Part shown: positions 34,069-45,872 of the stretch, one piece after another | Layout: each line of letters starts with the position of its first letter | How positions within the stretch are numbered: position 1 is the stretch's first letter | Assembly (NCBI GenBank): GCA_963556145.1 | Contig: OY744465.1 | Location: 2,976,001-3,040,000, forward strand | DNA: 64,000 nucleotides | Source of the DNA: Hygrocybe punicea | Taxonomy: Eukaryota; Basidiomycota; Agaricomycetes; Agaricales; Hygrophoraceae | Direction: 5' to 3' | Notes under the pieces: model-generated | Told to the model about the DNA's origin: nothing | Databases searched by the model: none | What the model saw: the letters and a program-made list of their open reading frames with translations, nothing else | Translations under genes and position numbers: made by a program

Positions 34069-35580
34069 GAGGACACCAATCTCACAGAGGCCATCACCCT
34101 CCTAGCCACCATCCTCTGAAATAAAGGAGACGATAAACAATGTACCAAAGTCCGAGAACCGGATACGTTCGACGCCTCCAACCCAACAAAACTCTGTCCC
34201 TTTCTGGTTAAGTGTCAACTGAACTTCAATGATCAACCAACTGCTTTCCAAATGAATGGCGCCAAAGTCAACTTCGCCCTGTCCTATCTCAAAGGTATTG
34301 TGCTCGCATGGTTCGAGCCCTACCTTTTGGAGAATCCAAACACTGACTTCTATCCGCCAGACTTCATGTCCGATTACAGAGATTTCTGCACAGAGCTGCA
34401 GAATAATTTCGGACCCCTGGATCCTAAGGGTAGTGCCGAGAACAAGTTAGAAAACCTCGCAATGAAGGATAACCAACGAATTGTGAAGTATATCATTAAT
34501 TTCAATCATCTTGCTACACAGACTGGCTGTGACATTGGTGCCTTGTGGTACTCTTTTCATCAAGGACTTCTGGATCGCCTCAAAGACCAACTAGCCCAAT
34601 CCAAGAAACCAAGGAACCTTTACGAGCTGAAGGATAAGGCTCAACTCCTTGATGCTAGACTTGGAACGGAAATTGGAGATTTCCTGTGCTTCCGGATCCT
34701 CCTCCGCCAAAGCCTCCACTTCTGAGGCCAAGTCTTCAACCAACAAGGCTTCTGAGAAGAAATCCCCCGCCAAAGCTACCAACTCCGGTAGCACCTCCTT
34801 CACCACTCTGAAAACCCCTCCTGCCTACACCAATAAGCTGGGTAAGGACGGTAAACTCAAGCCCACTGTAGTAGTGGGTCATGTGACTGTTGGACTGCTT
34901 AGTTTAGACATGTAGTAGATAGACCCTTATCACTATCCAGATCACTTGCCAGAGCCTTGCAATAGATCTAGGACTCCCTTAGCCTACTCCACCACAGAAC
35001 ACCAATGCCACATTGACAACAAACTCTGCATTATATGCAGAGGAGCAGGACACATGGCCAAGGATTGTACCAAAGCCAAGTATACGTCTTCTCGCATTGC
35101 TGCTCACACCACCTCTACTTCCTCTGCACCTCTCGTCTCTAGTTCTGATTCTCCGATGGAGTTGGAAAAATAGAGTGCAGTCTGCATACTCTGGCACAGG
35201 ATGTAGGCTGTGTTGAACCTGACTGTGCACTCCCGAAAGTAAAACACAATGCATCCACTCTCTCTAATGATTCCCTAATGATTTCTCTTTATCATTCTTC
35301 TATCCTTGATTGTGGATCGACGCATTGTTTCATTGATCCAGAATTCTGCTCCCTTCATGATCTCTCTGTTTTCCCTACTGCTCTGAAACGTCTCCACTTG
35401 TTTGATGGTTCCTATGGTGGAATCATCAACAAATCTGTATCTATCTCTGTCCATTTCCCTACTGGTGAAATTCTAATTTTAGAATTTTTGGTCACTTCGT
35501 TGGATCCATCTGTCTCTGCAGTTATTGGATCTAGCTGGCTCCCCAAATACAATCTGTTGATTAGAACAAGGAGGGGGTCA
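34069..35580 (+). pseudogene. Ty3/gypsy-like gag-protease remnant
   Basis: The capsid part is clear: VREPDTFDASNPTKLCPF, then AKVNFALSYLKGIVLAWFEPYL and FCTELQNNFGPLDPKGSAENKL, in the frame of 34252. A TGA lies upstream near 34117. The frame shifts near 34690 into a Ser/Lys-rich linker ending NKLGKDGKLKP. About 110 unrelated bases follow, then the zinc knuckle CIICRGAGHMAKDC near 35022-35065. The protease segment SSILDCGSTHCFIDPEF (about 35298-35350) has DCG where the usual active-site triad is D-S/T-G. Similarity stops near 35575 at SSWLPKYNLLI, so reverse transcriptase and integrase are missing. In an intact element these proteins form the particle and mature the polyprotein. Confidence 0.75.
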
Positions 35581-35589
35581 GTGTGGTTG

Positions 35590-35890
35590 AATGGGAGGTG
35601 TCGGACCACTTTTTGGGGTGTACTTACAGTCCATTGGGTCCCCCTCAACTGCTCCTCAAGTGGTGTGGTCATCCAACTTTGGGGGGTAGAGATCTGGTTT
35701 GGAGGGCATGAGGAGGAGAGGGTTAGTACAACTCAATAGGACACATCAGACCACTTGTGGGGGTGTACTTACAGTCAATTTGGTCCTACATAACTGCTCC
35801 TCACTCAGTTTTGTTATCCATGATCCGGCAGTGGAGATCTGAGACTGGAGGAGTGCTGAGGAAGACTCTGTGACTGACTGTGACAATTAC
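35590..35890. repeat. Tandem pair of about 150-base units
   Basis: Two imperfect head-to-tail copies start near 35595 and 35745. They share GACCACTT, GGGGTGTACTTACAGTC, TTGGTCC, AACTGCTCCTCA and GGAGATCTG. They truncate the protease remnant on its right side. The source element is not recognised. Confidence 0.6.
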
Positions 35891-36171
35891 CTTTTTGGAT
35901 CAAATTCCGCATTGTACAAATTCTTTTTCTCATCCTTCAGCATGGTTTGTGATTTTTTATGAACTCAACATAAATCCTATATTCATGAAAATATTTGAGG
36001 ACAAAATTCACAAAATCTAGTTTATTTGTGATTTTTATCAAAAAATAATGGTCCAAAATGCAGACTTTGGCTCTATGGTAAATTTCAAACATTAATTAAT
36101 TAATTACTGATGAACTCCCATATATTCTGAACTCATAAGAACGAGTCTTCTATAAATGAAAGAGCTCGTAA
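35891..36171 (-). repeat. Divergent Helentron-like 5' end (about 74-base unit) with AT-rich flank
   Basis: The last part, about 36098-36171, follows an AATTAATTAATTA run and holds GAACGAGTCTTC...GAAAGAGCTCGTAA, a diverged version of the family hairpin. It is inserted in the next copy: the sequence to its right continues the body seen at 14606 in copy 1. The stretch to its left has no recognised content. Confidence 0.5.
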
Positions 36172-36605
36172 TTTTTATGATTGTAACAAATATTAATAAG
36201 TGATTTTGCTTGAAATATACAATTAGCATATAAGATAATATATGCATATAGCACTATCACATTGAATTTTGTGTTTTAAGTAAAAATTTCAGTACATCAT
36301 CTAAGTTGAGCCGATTTCTGCTTATATGGCTGATATTTACATATATAGTAACAGTGATCACATGTGACTATGACTCCTGTGATCAGCTCAAAATTTAGCA
36401 TATATAAGGTAAAATTGCCTTATATAGTTAGACCGGTCACATGTGACTGTCACCATTGCGATCAGCAAAAAATTTACCATATAATGTCAAAAATTACCTT
36501 ATATGGGTAGAGTGGTCATATGTAACTATTACTACTTGCTGAAATGGTTATATTAGTCAGCAGTTCAATTTTCAGCTGATTCTGATAAGAATTGAAGCTA
36601 GTATG
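36172..36605 (-). mobile_element. Helentron-like repeat, copy 2 (body fragment)
   Basis: This matches the body of copy 1 at about 14606-15045: TAAGTGATTTTGCTTGAAAT, GGTCACATGTGACT-type palindromes and TCTGATAAGAATTGA in the same order. Neither end is complete. It abuts the 3' end of copy 3 at 36606. Confidence 0.6.
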
Positions 36606-38114
36606 AACTTGTTTAGTGGGCCAGTGCTGTGCATGGTATGAACGAATTCTTTTTTCTCCCTCCTTACTCCTTCCTATGAAGTATGCAATAATATTAACTT
36701 GCATGAAGCAAGTTACATCTAGTATAAGACATATAGCATATATTATATATTATATATTATTCTATAAACCCACATCCCACCTCTGCAACATATAAATTAG
36801 ACTAAAATAAAACTACATAGAGTGTCTTGAGTCTTTATAAACCTCCTCTCTTACTGTCATCTCTTCTATGCTGCATCATCATACAATATTCTCAGCTATA
36901 AAAGAAATGTTCAGGGAGCAACAGGTGAATTGCCAAACACAACTATCCCTTAAACAGTATGATAACAATTGACTTATATTTTCTCAACTCTACTTCCTTA
37001 TGACCTAGAATACTGTATAACAGATGACAACTTGAAGACAGCTGTGCTGTTTAAGGGAGCCAATGTTGCATATGGCATGAAGGAAGTCCTTTTTTTAATT
37101 AGATTTTTATTTGTACAGTGTTCAATGGCTCCTTTGAATACTACCAGTCCTTTGAACACCCTAATATAATTGATTCTGTACTGATTTCTACTGCCAAAAA
37201 GTGTTCTAATTCCCTCAGTGCATCATCTGAACCTATCTGGATATTGATTTTGATTCAGAACCATCAATAAAATTAGAAACTGAATATTCACAAAGCAGAG
37301 AGAAATCTGATCACTCCTTTGAACACTAATGTTTCAATCATAAAACATTCAAATATCAACAGATTTCTTTGAAATTTGGATTGAGAGGTCTTTAAATATA
37401 TAAGCAACTTTTGGTCAACTCAAATTTTGTTCAAGATAATTGGCTACCTGTGGCATTTTAAGTTAATATTTTGTGTTCAAAGGAGCCATTGAATACTGTA
37501 CAATTGTTAGTAATATCAATAAGTGATTTTGCTAGAAATATACAATTAACATATAATATAATATATGTATACAGCAATATCACATTGACTTTTGTGTTTT
37601 AAGTAAAAATATCAGTACATCATCTAAGTTTAGCTTATTTCTGCTTACATGGCTGATATTTCTATATATAGTAATAGTAGTCACATGTGGTTAGACTGGT
37701 CACATGTGACTATTACTATTACAATCAGTAAAAAAATTGGTATATAATATTAAAAATTACCTTATATGAGTAGATTGGTCATATGTGACTGTCACACCTT
37801 GCCTGAAATGGTTATATTAGTCAGCAGTTCGATTTTCACCTGATTCTGATAAGAATTGAAGTCAGTATTAATATTTTGAATATAATCAGAAGGTAATTTG
37901 TCTTTTGTGAAACAACCCACGTTTGGATGCTTATGTAAGCTTGTCCAAACATGGCCCCAACTTGGTGTTATTTTTTAGGATCAGAAGTAGAATCAAACAA
38001 AAAAAATTTGTCTATAGGCGATCAACTCTATCAATTAATTAATTAATTACGAATCCTCACTGAACCAGGTCTGATAAAGAACGAGTCTTTTAATAAATTA
38101 AAAGAACTTGTAAT
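36606..38114 (-). mobile_element. Helentron-like repeat, copy 3, carrying a MITE
   Basis: The 3' end on the minus strand is the hairpin region around 36611-36640 (GTGGGCCAGTGCTGTGCATGG on the + strand, with ACGAATTCTTTT just inside). The 5' unit is at 38047-38114, preceded by an AATTAATTAATT run. It is collinear with copy 1, including a second 3'-end-like motif (AGCCAATGTTGCATATGGCA near 37057; near 14565 in copy 1). A 383-base MITE interrupts it at 37116-37498. No protein is encoded. Confidence 0.6.
37116..37498. mobile_element. Tc1/mariner-type MITE with TA duplication
   Basis: Terminal inverted repeats start CAGTGTTCAATGGCTCCTTT on the left and match CAGTATTCAATGGCTCCTTT on the opposite strand at the right. 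The element is flanked by TA at 37114-37115 and 37499-37500. Copy 1 of the host repeat has the uninterrupted site near 14612. There is no transposase, so movement would need an enzyme supplied elsewhere. Confidence 0.8.
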
Positions 38115-38376
38115 ATTTTGAATATAATTGGAAGGTAATTTGTCTTTTTTGCAACAACCCATATTTGGATGCTTATGTCAGCTTGTTCACACATGGCCCC
38201 AACTGTATCTGATTTTCCAGTATCAGAAGTAGAATCATATCTCTTGCTCGAAAAAATTTTCTCGATAGGTGATCAACTTTATTAATTAATTAATCAATTA
38301 ATTAATTAATTACACATCCTCACTGAACCAGGTCTCATAAAGAACAAGTCTTTTAATAAATTAAAAGAACTCATAA
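38115..38376 (-). mobile_element. Helentron-like repeat, copy 4 (5' portion only)
   Basis: It repeats the TTTGAATATAATTGGAAGGT, TGGATGCTTATGT, CAGTATCAGAAGTAGAATCA, microsatellite and hairpin-unit order of copy 1 and ends ...AGAACTCATAA at 38376. It directly adjoins a Helitron Rep fragment. The same type of end adjoins the truncated Rep gene of Hel-B at 54521. Confidence 0.6.
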
Positions 38377-38511
38377 TAGGTGATCTTCTAGGAAAAGCTT
38401 GGTATCTTCTTGGACAGGCTCAGTGTTATCAGACTCATTGTCCACTGAATCACATTCTATGAAATTTTCATCATCTTTGATGTTCAGATCATCAAATTCT
38501 ATGCTCAAGTT
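38377..38511 (-). pseudogene. Helitron Rep fragment (Hel-B type), 3' piece
   Basis: This is nearly the same sequence as Hel-B 54580-54715 (TTCTAGGAAAAGCTTGGTAT, then an acidic Ser/Asp-rich segment). It is cut at 38511 by LINE-B; the piece continues at 45058-45301. Confidence 0.8.
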
Positions 38512-38929
38512 TTTTTTTTTTTTTTTTTTTTTTTTCCTTGTTTATTCTCCTTTGTGGTGAACCATATGCTAGAGAATACATGCTCGTAAACTACTGAGCC
38601 GGCCCAGGGGTGGAAAAGAGTCCACGAAATAGGGGTAACCTAGGGTTATGGGTATGTAGAGTATCATTAGTGATAATGTCATGAAAAACGAAAAATGAAA
38701 AATGAAAAGTGAAAAAGCGCAATAGAGTAAGGTAGAATAAAACAAATCAAAACAAGAATGAATTAGAAGTGTGGAAGTGACAAGTAGGAGTAGAATGGTA
38801 TGAGCGGAGAGCGGAGAGCATAGAGCGGAGCGTGGAGAAAGATCGTGGAAGGGCAAGGTAACAACAGGGCTGACGTGGGCACCAATAAGCTGTGCCTGGC
38901 TTTGAGCAGGACATGACGGGATAGGTATG

Positions 38930-41900
38930 CATGGCTATTGGTCAGACTGCAATTCTGGTATGCTGCTGAATGTCTCTTTTAGTCTCCCTGTATCATTGAT
39001 GAAGCGGAATAGGGCCGGGAGATATTTTGGCGCTGACAGAAGTTTCTTGATGTATCTGGCATCACGTCCCATTACGCGCCTCATCCTGTCGCGTGCATGT
39101 TCATGGGCTGGGCATCAGACGAGAAAATGCTCGATGGTTTCATGGCTTCTCTGGCAACATGGGCATACCGGGGAGTCTGCACACTGGATTCTGTGCAGGT
39201 GGTGGTATGTCCAGACTGCAGTTGCATGAGGATGGCCGCGTGTTTCTTGGTAGTGATGCTGTCATGCGTCAATATGTCGATGGTGAGAAGGTTGGGTCAA
39301 CGTCATTTACTCGTGCGAAGTGGGTGGAGTCACGCCAATATTCCATTGCTTGATCACGAAGCCCAGCAAGGAAAGTATGTCATACCGCCGTCTTGCTAAA
39401 GGGTAGTTTCTTGCGCAGGTCTGCTGGTAGTCGCTCGTTCGAAGAGACTCTGCCTCTCGCCGCATTTTTAGCCTTCGTATCTGCCCGCTCATTGCCTTCC
39501 GCCCCCTCGTGTCCCGGCATCCATCGCAATACTAAGTTCAGGTTGTCATGTCTCCGTCTTGTCATTTCCAGTCTTTTGTGAAAGATGTGGAAGATGTAGT
39601 GTGATGGCGCCGGTTTTGTGAGGGTCGATGCCCGGATCGCTGCCTGGTTGTCTGTGTACATTGAGATGGTTGTGACGTTGCGCTCCTCCCTTATTAGCTC
39701 CAGCCCTAAGATCATGCCCACTCCCTCTCCTTCATATACGCCATGGTACTTTTCCGACCCCAGTCTATATGCCTTACCCTTCCAGCCCCTTCACCCCCTT
39801 CTACGTAGAACTGCTGCCGCACCGATCATTCCTTCGATTCCAGCCCCATCGGTGTATACCTTAATGTCTGCATCATCTGCTCTCTCGCCTTCCAAAGCCT
39901 TCTCCTTCGTTTCACTGATTTGTATTTCTGCTGTAGAGACCCATTTGGGCCCTTGTCGTACGTTCTGTATTGTCTCCATCTTCGCCGGTTCTATCTTGTA
40001 AGACCAAACGAGGTCATGTAACGGGGTTGGATGTCTTTTGACGTGACGCACCCATGCATTCTTGACGGCTTTACTTAATGGGTGCGTCGGGGGTAGTGTG
40101 GTGATCCTTGCCGCCGCGTGTTGTCACACTTTGTCCACTAATAGGTGCATTGGAAGCAGGTTGGCGTGCATGTCCAGGACGTCAGTCGCTGTCGTTGATA
40201 GTCCCCCTGTAATCATAATGGCCGCTTTGCACTGTATGGATGCCAGTCTTCTAATGATCGCCCTTCCTCTGTCTCCCTGACTCCCTGTTCCATCTGATTT
40301 TCTTCTACGCGATGTGAGGAAAACTTCAGCAGCATATAGCATTTGGGGCACAGCGATGGCTAGGTAGAGTTGTCTCATGTACTTAGCTGCTATGCCTCCT
40401 GCGGCCTTTGACAGTCTGGCAAATTGTAGCACCCAGTCCTGTCCCTTTTTAATTGCCGCTGCCTCCTGCTTGTGCCAGCGGAGCTCACAGTCGATGAGGA
40501 CACCTAGTAGTCGTATGCTGGCCTTTGACTGAATTACGATGTCACCCAGCACTATCGGATGTCTCTCGATAGGGATACATTTCCTGGGATTGGCCAGGTC
40601 AATATGTTTGCGTCTGGACAGGTCTAGTAGTTGGAATTTCTCCAGCCCAAACTTGCAATTATGCTCCCTTGCCCACTGCAGTACTCCCCCATCTCTCTCC
40701 ATCACATCTTTCAGCGTCGTGTGCGTCTCGTCGAAGTTTGCACCCACCACTATCACATTAGAGTCGTCAATATATAGGATACCGGACTCCCTGTCCTTCC
40801 ACCTTAGTGTATCGAGTTGACCGGTGTTGTATAATATATAGCATATCTGTGAGAATGGATCTCCTTGATCCAAGCCATTGTCGATGTTGAATGTTTCTGA
40901 AGTGAAGTCATCAAATGTCAGTACCGTGCGCCGCTTCTCCAGCTGTCGCTCCATCCCCTCGACAATTTCCACTGGTACGCCCCTCTCTCTCATATTGTGT
41001 AACAGCCGGTCCACTGCTGTGCTGGGAAACGCACCCTTTACGTCCAGTGACAGCACTGATACAGCTTTACCCCTTCGCCATGCATCTTTGACTATCTTGA
41101 CAAGGTGCAGTAGGGCGTCCATTGCACTGTGCCCAGGTCTCCCTCTGAAATGGTATGGTGGGATCAGCCCTCTCTTCTCGCACATGCATACTACATCCTC
41201 CGTCACACATGCATTCAGCAGCCTGGCATACCCATTCAATAGTATGACTGGCCTCCATGCTCCTGGTATTGCATAGTTTGTTTTCCCCAGTTTCTTCAAT
41301 ACTGGCGTTTCTGTCTCTGCCCATTTTTCTGGGTATGTTTTGAGTGTGAACGTAGCCCTGAAAATAGTCCCTAAGTATGGCACGAGGAGCTCCCGAGCCT
41401 GTATGAAAACAACATTCGGGATCGTGCCTGTCTTCGTTGCCTTGTATGGTTTCATTTTCTGGATTGCGCGGTGTATCTGTTTGTCAGTGATGAGCTCAAA
41501 CCTCCATGCTGGTTGTGGGTATACTGGTTGTTCTGGCACTGACGACGTCAGTGGCTTCGGTGGGAAAAAAGTTTCATAGAACCATTTTCCTTTCTCCTCG
41601 TTGCTTACTGCTTCTCTCATCACTCCTGTCGTTACATTTGTCTCACGCAGTGTCGGTATTCTTGCCTGTCCTCCATCAGAGGCTGTCCCCATCACTAGGC
41701 GACTCGCTGTCCACATATCAGATCCATCAATTTCCTCCAGCCACTTGACCCAATGTTCCATTTTCATACGTCGTATTTGCTCAGAGTAGTCATTTCTTGT
41801 CCTCCGATATTCCTCATGCACAGGGTGTATATGGTCCGCACGGTGGTGGTACGACTTTCGTCCTAGATTCCTTACCTTCATGCGCATGACTGACAGCTCC

Positions 41901-42870
41901 ACGCTCCACCACCTTTTGCTGTAGGGGGATGGTTTCGTCATTGGCACAGCCTCCATTATTGCCTTTCGTACTACTTCATCCAGTTCCTGTATTGCCTTGT
42001 GTAAGTCCTCTACCTCTGCCAACTCTCCAGGTTCGCCCAGACCTCTTAACCCTTCCTCGAGTGTTTCACGAAATTTCTTCCAACTTGCTTCTTGGTAATT
42101 CGGCCGCAGCTTGAATTTACTGCGCTGCACAGTAATGTCAAGCGTGTATGCTATAGGGAAGTGATCCGTTTTCGCTGGCCTTTCTTCTGGGCGTGTATCA
42201 CGGGATATAAAGTGGTCTAGTAGAGTATCGGTGCAGAACACGTTATCAACCCTTGTCAGGTTGTTGGTCACCAGGGCCTGCAACGTGGGGTGGGGATTCC
42301 TTCGGGCAGCGCCATCTTTATGTTGTGCTGACCCACGAGTTCCAGTAATGTTGCTGCTGTCTCTAGGTTCGCGTTAGTGAACAGATGAATGTTTCTCTCT
42401 TCGTCCCATAATGGGTGGTGCCTATTGAAGTCACCTGCCCATATATATCGTATTGGCCTGGGTGTCGCGCTGTTCACTGCTTCGCTGCCAAGATACTGAT
42501 CGAGTTCCCTTAATGCACTGTTGTTGTCACAGTTATTGTATATGTTAATTATTCGGATGGTTCCAAAACGCCCAGTGAGCTGCACCGCTGTGATGTCCAA
42601 GGATGGTACGAGTATTGGCACCCATACATTGGATGCCAATAATTTGCCAATGAGTATTACTGATCAGGTGGGGGTGGTGCCATGTGTATCGTGATGATGT
42701 GGAGGGCAGATGACAGTGTAATAACTGTTAGCCCGCGTGAGGCCTTTGAAGTTGAAATACGGTTCCTGTATCAGTACGAAGTCATGTTGTTTTCCGATCA
42801 ATTCAAGCATATCTAGCTGGGCGATTAATGACCTGTTAACGTTTTGTTGCCATATCAAGACTTGTCTCAT
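38930..42870 (-). pseudogene. LINE-B ORF2 (endonuclease-RT-RNase H), several stops
   Basis: ATG at 42870 starts the endonuclease (QEPYFNFKG, then AGDFNRHHPLWDEE). TGA lies at 42664-42666 and a frameshift near 42275. The RT frame then runs to 40124 with GRPGHSAMDALL, LSLDVKGAFPST, NGLDQGDPFSQI and an intact catalytic YIDD (ILYIDDSNVI). After TGA at 40124 the same frame continues through RNase H: YTDGAGIEG, YTDNQAAI and GNERADTKAKNAARG, with TGA at 39791 and 39380. The C-terminal zinc region below 39380 is decayed. The RT core is the best preserved of the three LINEs here. Confidence 0.87.
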
Positions 42871-42914
42871 GAGTGGACGTCTTCAGTCGGCTGTGCAGGT
42901 GGTGTTTGTTTATG

Positions 42915-44876
42915 TCATTGTTGGTTTGATGGTCCTGTGCTCGACGAAGCTATGGGTATTGGTTGTGACAGCGGCGGCGATGTTAAGATGTATGCCGGGC
43001 CTGACAGCGGTTCATCGCCCCACCCTCTGGGCATTACTTGTGGCTCTCTATCCAATCCCCATATGGTGTCCAAGGTCTGTTGGGACATAGTACCTCCGCT
43101 AATTCCTCCTTGATTCCGTGCCGGGTATTGCTGTGGGGGCACTAAGCCTATTCCTCTCCTGTACCCATTCATGAACCCTCGTCCTCTACCTGTCCTAGCT
43201 GCTGTCCCTCTGCTTCTGCCCTCTCCTGTCCAGTTATGGTTTTCCCCCAAATTACGGTCCTGCACATTCTCTCGCCAGCCATTTCCCCCCTGATCTCTTT
43301 GGTCTTGCCTTGCCCCATCATTTCTCCATGCTTGATCGAAGTCGTTCACCTGCGGCCGTGATTCCTCCTTACGTCCCCACGTTCTTGGTTCCGCTGTGGG
43401 AAACAGCCTGTATTTCGCTTCAACATTGTGTTCTTCCATCCACTTAGTCCTCTCCTGGAAGATTCTGCAGTTACAGTCAGCAGCCCTATGCCCCATTTCT
43501 TTGCAGTTAGCACATTTGAGAGGTGCTCCCCCAGCAACATTGCATGTAGCATCACTCGTATGGTGCATCCCTCCACATCTTACACATACATCATGTGTGG
43601 ACTTGCAGTCCTTCGCTATGTGGCCGAAGCCCTGGCATTTCATGCATCGTCGGGGCTCCTGTAGCAGCTTTCTTGCCCGACATTGCTTGCCTTCTATGTA
43701 TACCCCATATTCCAGTGCATGATTCGTCGCCTCTCGCAATATGAGCCCCAAGGTTAAAAATGCATATCGCTGTCCCTCCGCCCTCAGATGTGCAGGCTTG
43801 ATCCATCTGGCCTCACATATTGACATGCGCGGGAGTGAACTATCCTGTTCAACCCTTTAGAGAGCCGCCTGCTCCTCCGGAATGAAGGTCGTGGGGACAT
43901 ACTCCACTACGATTTGACATGATCTCGCTAGTAGTATAGACACACCTCTGAAATGTTGCATGAATTCATGTATCACATCGCTCCTGCACATATATCTCAT
44001 GCCCTCCACTGAGTTCAGCGAATAGATGATTGCACCTATCTGGGTGCGCCGCACTCCTACGAAGGTCATTCCTTCTGGCCTGTCAGCTGCCATGATCCCC
44101 ATCATTTCGAGGGTTAACTTTGCTTTTTCGACCAGCTCCCTCTCGGTTAGCGCCTCCAGGGGGTCGTTCTCTGCTCTAGGGTCTTTTTTCACAACAATTT
44201 GTCTGTCCAATATGTCTCCTCTCATGACGGATAGTGTGTGTTCTGGTGGTATCGGCATCTGCATCCTTGTCGCTGCGGCATATGTCAATGGTGCATCAGT
44301 GTGTTGCTCTTGGCCTTGGTGTTGTATACTGTGTGGCCTGCGTCCTTCGTGTGCCTCTGTCATCGTCTCCTCAAATCTTGTTGTCAGTTGATTGAAGTCG
44401 CTGTGAAATTCCTCAATCGTGTTAGTTAAAGATATCGCCGCCCCCTGTAGCGCCTGCTCTCTCTCGCTGATCTTGTTTTCCATACCCATTAGATCCTCCA
44501 TGACCCACGTGAGTCTGGAAAAAAGGGGGGCCTCCATCTCGCTAATGATTGTTGCTGCAGTCTCTCTCGCGACACCGTCTTCTTGCATCTCTTCCATCAT
44601 GAAGGCGAAAGCCCTCATGAGGTTCACAATCGATCTTGGTAGTCTCATCATCGCTGCCACCACCTGCAGCATGACATGTGCAAGTTTCTGTGGTGTCAAA
44701 TTTTCTCCTGGTGTCAGGTATCCATCTCGTTCAAACATCACTCTACCCTGCTCTGCGTCGTGGATGTCCGATGATGTGCTACTTGCCTTTATCAGGTCTT
44801 CCCTTGTCCTCTTTTGCCGAGTTTGTCCTGGTGTGATGTTGGGTGACATGATGCTGGATGGTGCCTTTGGTGGCAT
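42915..44876 (-). pseudogene. LINE-B ORF1 with CCHC knuckles and one internal TAA
   Basis: The frame from ATG 44876 continues to 42915, interrupted once by TAA at 43857-43859. The N-terminal 339 codons are mostly helical with no named domain. Past the stop come SICEARWIKPAHLR, equivalent to NWIKPKDRR in LINE-A, and three knuckles: CMKCQGFGHIAKDC, CVRCGGMHHTSDATC and CANCKEMGHRAADC. An Arg/Gly/Asn-rich tail closes it. The role expected from the family is RNA binding and particle formation. ORF2 starts 45 bases after ORF1 ends. Confidence 0.85.
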
Positions 44877-45057
44877 CTCATCGGGGATTTTCTTGGCACA
44901 CTTATGTTACTTATGTGTATGTTGCCGTAGGAGAGGTCTTCCTTTAATACTATGTAGGGCGTAGAAGTCTTCGTCATTGAGATTTAGGTTGACCACCCCT
45001 CACGTCGTTCGGGGTCCCAGTCAGGGTGCTGCATGGTAGAAGGTCAAGAAGCTCTCC
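44877..45057 (-). other. LINE-B 5' leader
   Basis: Untranslated start of LINE-B. The terminal 50 bases hold GGGGTCCC and GGTCAAGAAGC on the + strand, matching the 5' ends of LINE-A and LINE-C. Confidence 0.5.
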
Positions 45058-45301
45058 CTATGCTCAAGTTATTACTGGTAGATACATTAGATCTCGAAGT
45101 TTTTTTGTGAGTTACAGTTTGTGGCTCAGATTCCAAGACATCTAGCTCATCATTACTGTTTGTTTCATCATAAGGTTTTTGAATGTTTCTCTTGATTCTT
45201 TCTGCACCCTGCACCCATTCATATAAATTCATGTCTTCATAATGAGGTGGTCTGTATATATAGTCATGCACAGCAGATAGTCCTATGAATTTTCCCTTTT
45301 G
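45058..45301 (-). pseudogene. Helitron Rep fragment (Hel-B type), 5' piece
   Basis: It continues the fragment from 38511 and encodes KGKFIGLSAVHDYIYRPPHY and EDMNLYEWVQGAERIKRNIQ, equivalent to Hel-B 54720-54950. At 45301 it passes in frame into LINE-C ORF1 sequence, giving a 106-codon chimeric frame (45044-45364). Confidence 0.8.
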
Positions 45302-45872
45302 ATGGTTTTTGAGTTCAGCTGTGACTGAGTTGGCGAGTGTGTCTACTTTGAGTGCGAAGTCCATGGAAACTAGGATGATTGCTATGGAGCAGATGGTATA
45401 AGCTGTTAGTGGGGTGGGGGCAAGGTCATCTGAAGCAGCTATTTGTTTTAGTATTTTGGATAAGGTGAGAATATTGAAGGTTTGTTCAGAGGGGAGAAGG
45501 GACTTAGCGAATAGGAAATCGAGTGCTTGTTGTCGGGTTTCACATCAGGAGTAGTTGTTGGGTTGCTGGTGTGCTCCGAGTTGGCTGAGGATCTTGTGGT
45601 TCTGAGAGATAGAGTGGCTGGCATGGAGGCGTGTACTGGTAGTTTGCCCTTTTTGTTTTTATAGTGCCTTTGTTGGGTATTGTCCAGCTGCGTAGGCTCA
45701 TTTTGTATTTTTGTTAGTCTATATAGTTGCTTTTCAATGTCTTCATACTTTTAAGGGTATTTCGGTAGGATATTAGAGGGATATTTGGGCCTAAAGCCAT
45801 ATATGAAGAGGCTCTTGTTTTGGGGTCCCAGAGGGGTGCCACCATATACAGAGTCAAGAAGCCTCCCTTTGT
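45302..45872 (-). pseudogene. LINE-C, 5'-terminal fragment of a third LINE
   Basis: The sequence parallels LINE-A 12960-13522. It includes ALKVDTLANSVTAELKNHQ (LINE-A: NTKINTLADAVANELKQQT) and the conserved 5' terminus with GGGGTCCC and GTGCCACC. Everything 3' of ORF1 codon about 150 is missing and replaced by the Helitron fragment. No target duplication could be identified. Confidence 0.7.

Larger units (their letters stand above)
38512..45057 (-). mobile_element. LINE-B, full-length Tad/I-like LINE inserted in a Helitron fragment
   Basis: The poly(A) tail shows as an uninterrupted T run ending at 38535. A 13-base duplication CTATGCTCAAGTT flanks the element at 38499-38511 and 45058-45070. 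Joining the flanks restores the Helitron Rep sequence also seen in Hel-B at about 54700-54725. At about 6.5 kb it has the same plan as LINE-A: leader, ORF1 with knuckles, ORF2 with endonuclease, RT and RNase H. It carries several stops and one clear frameshift. Confidence 0.9.
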
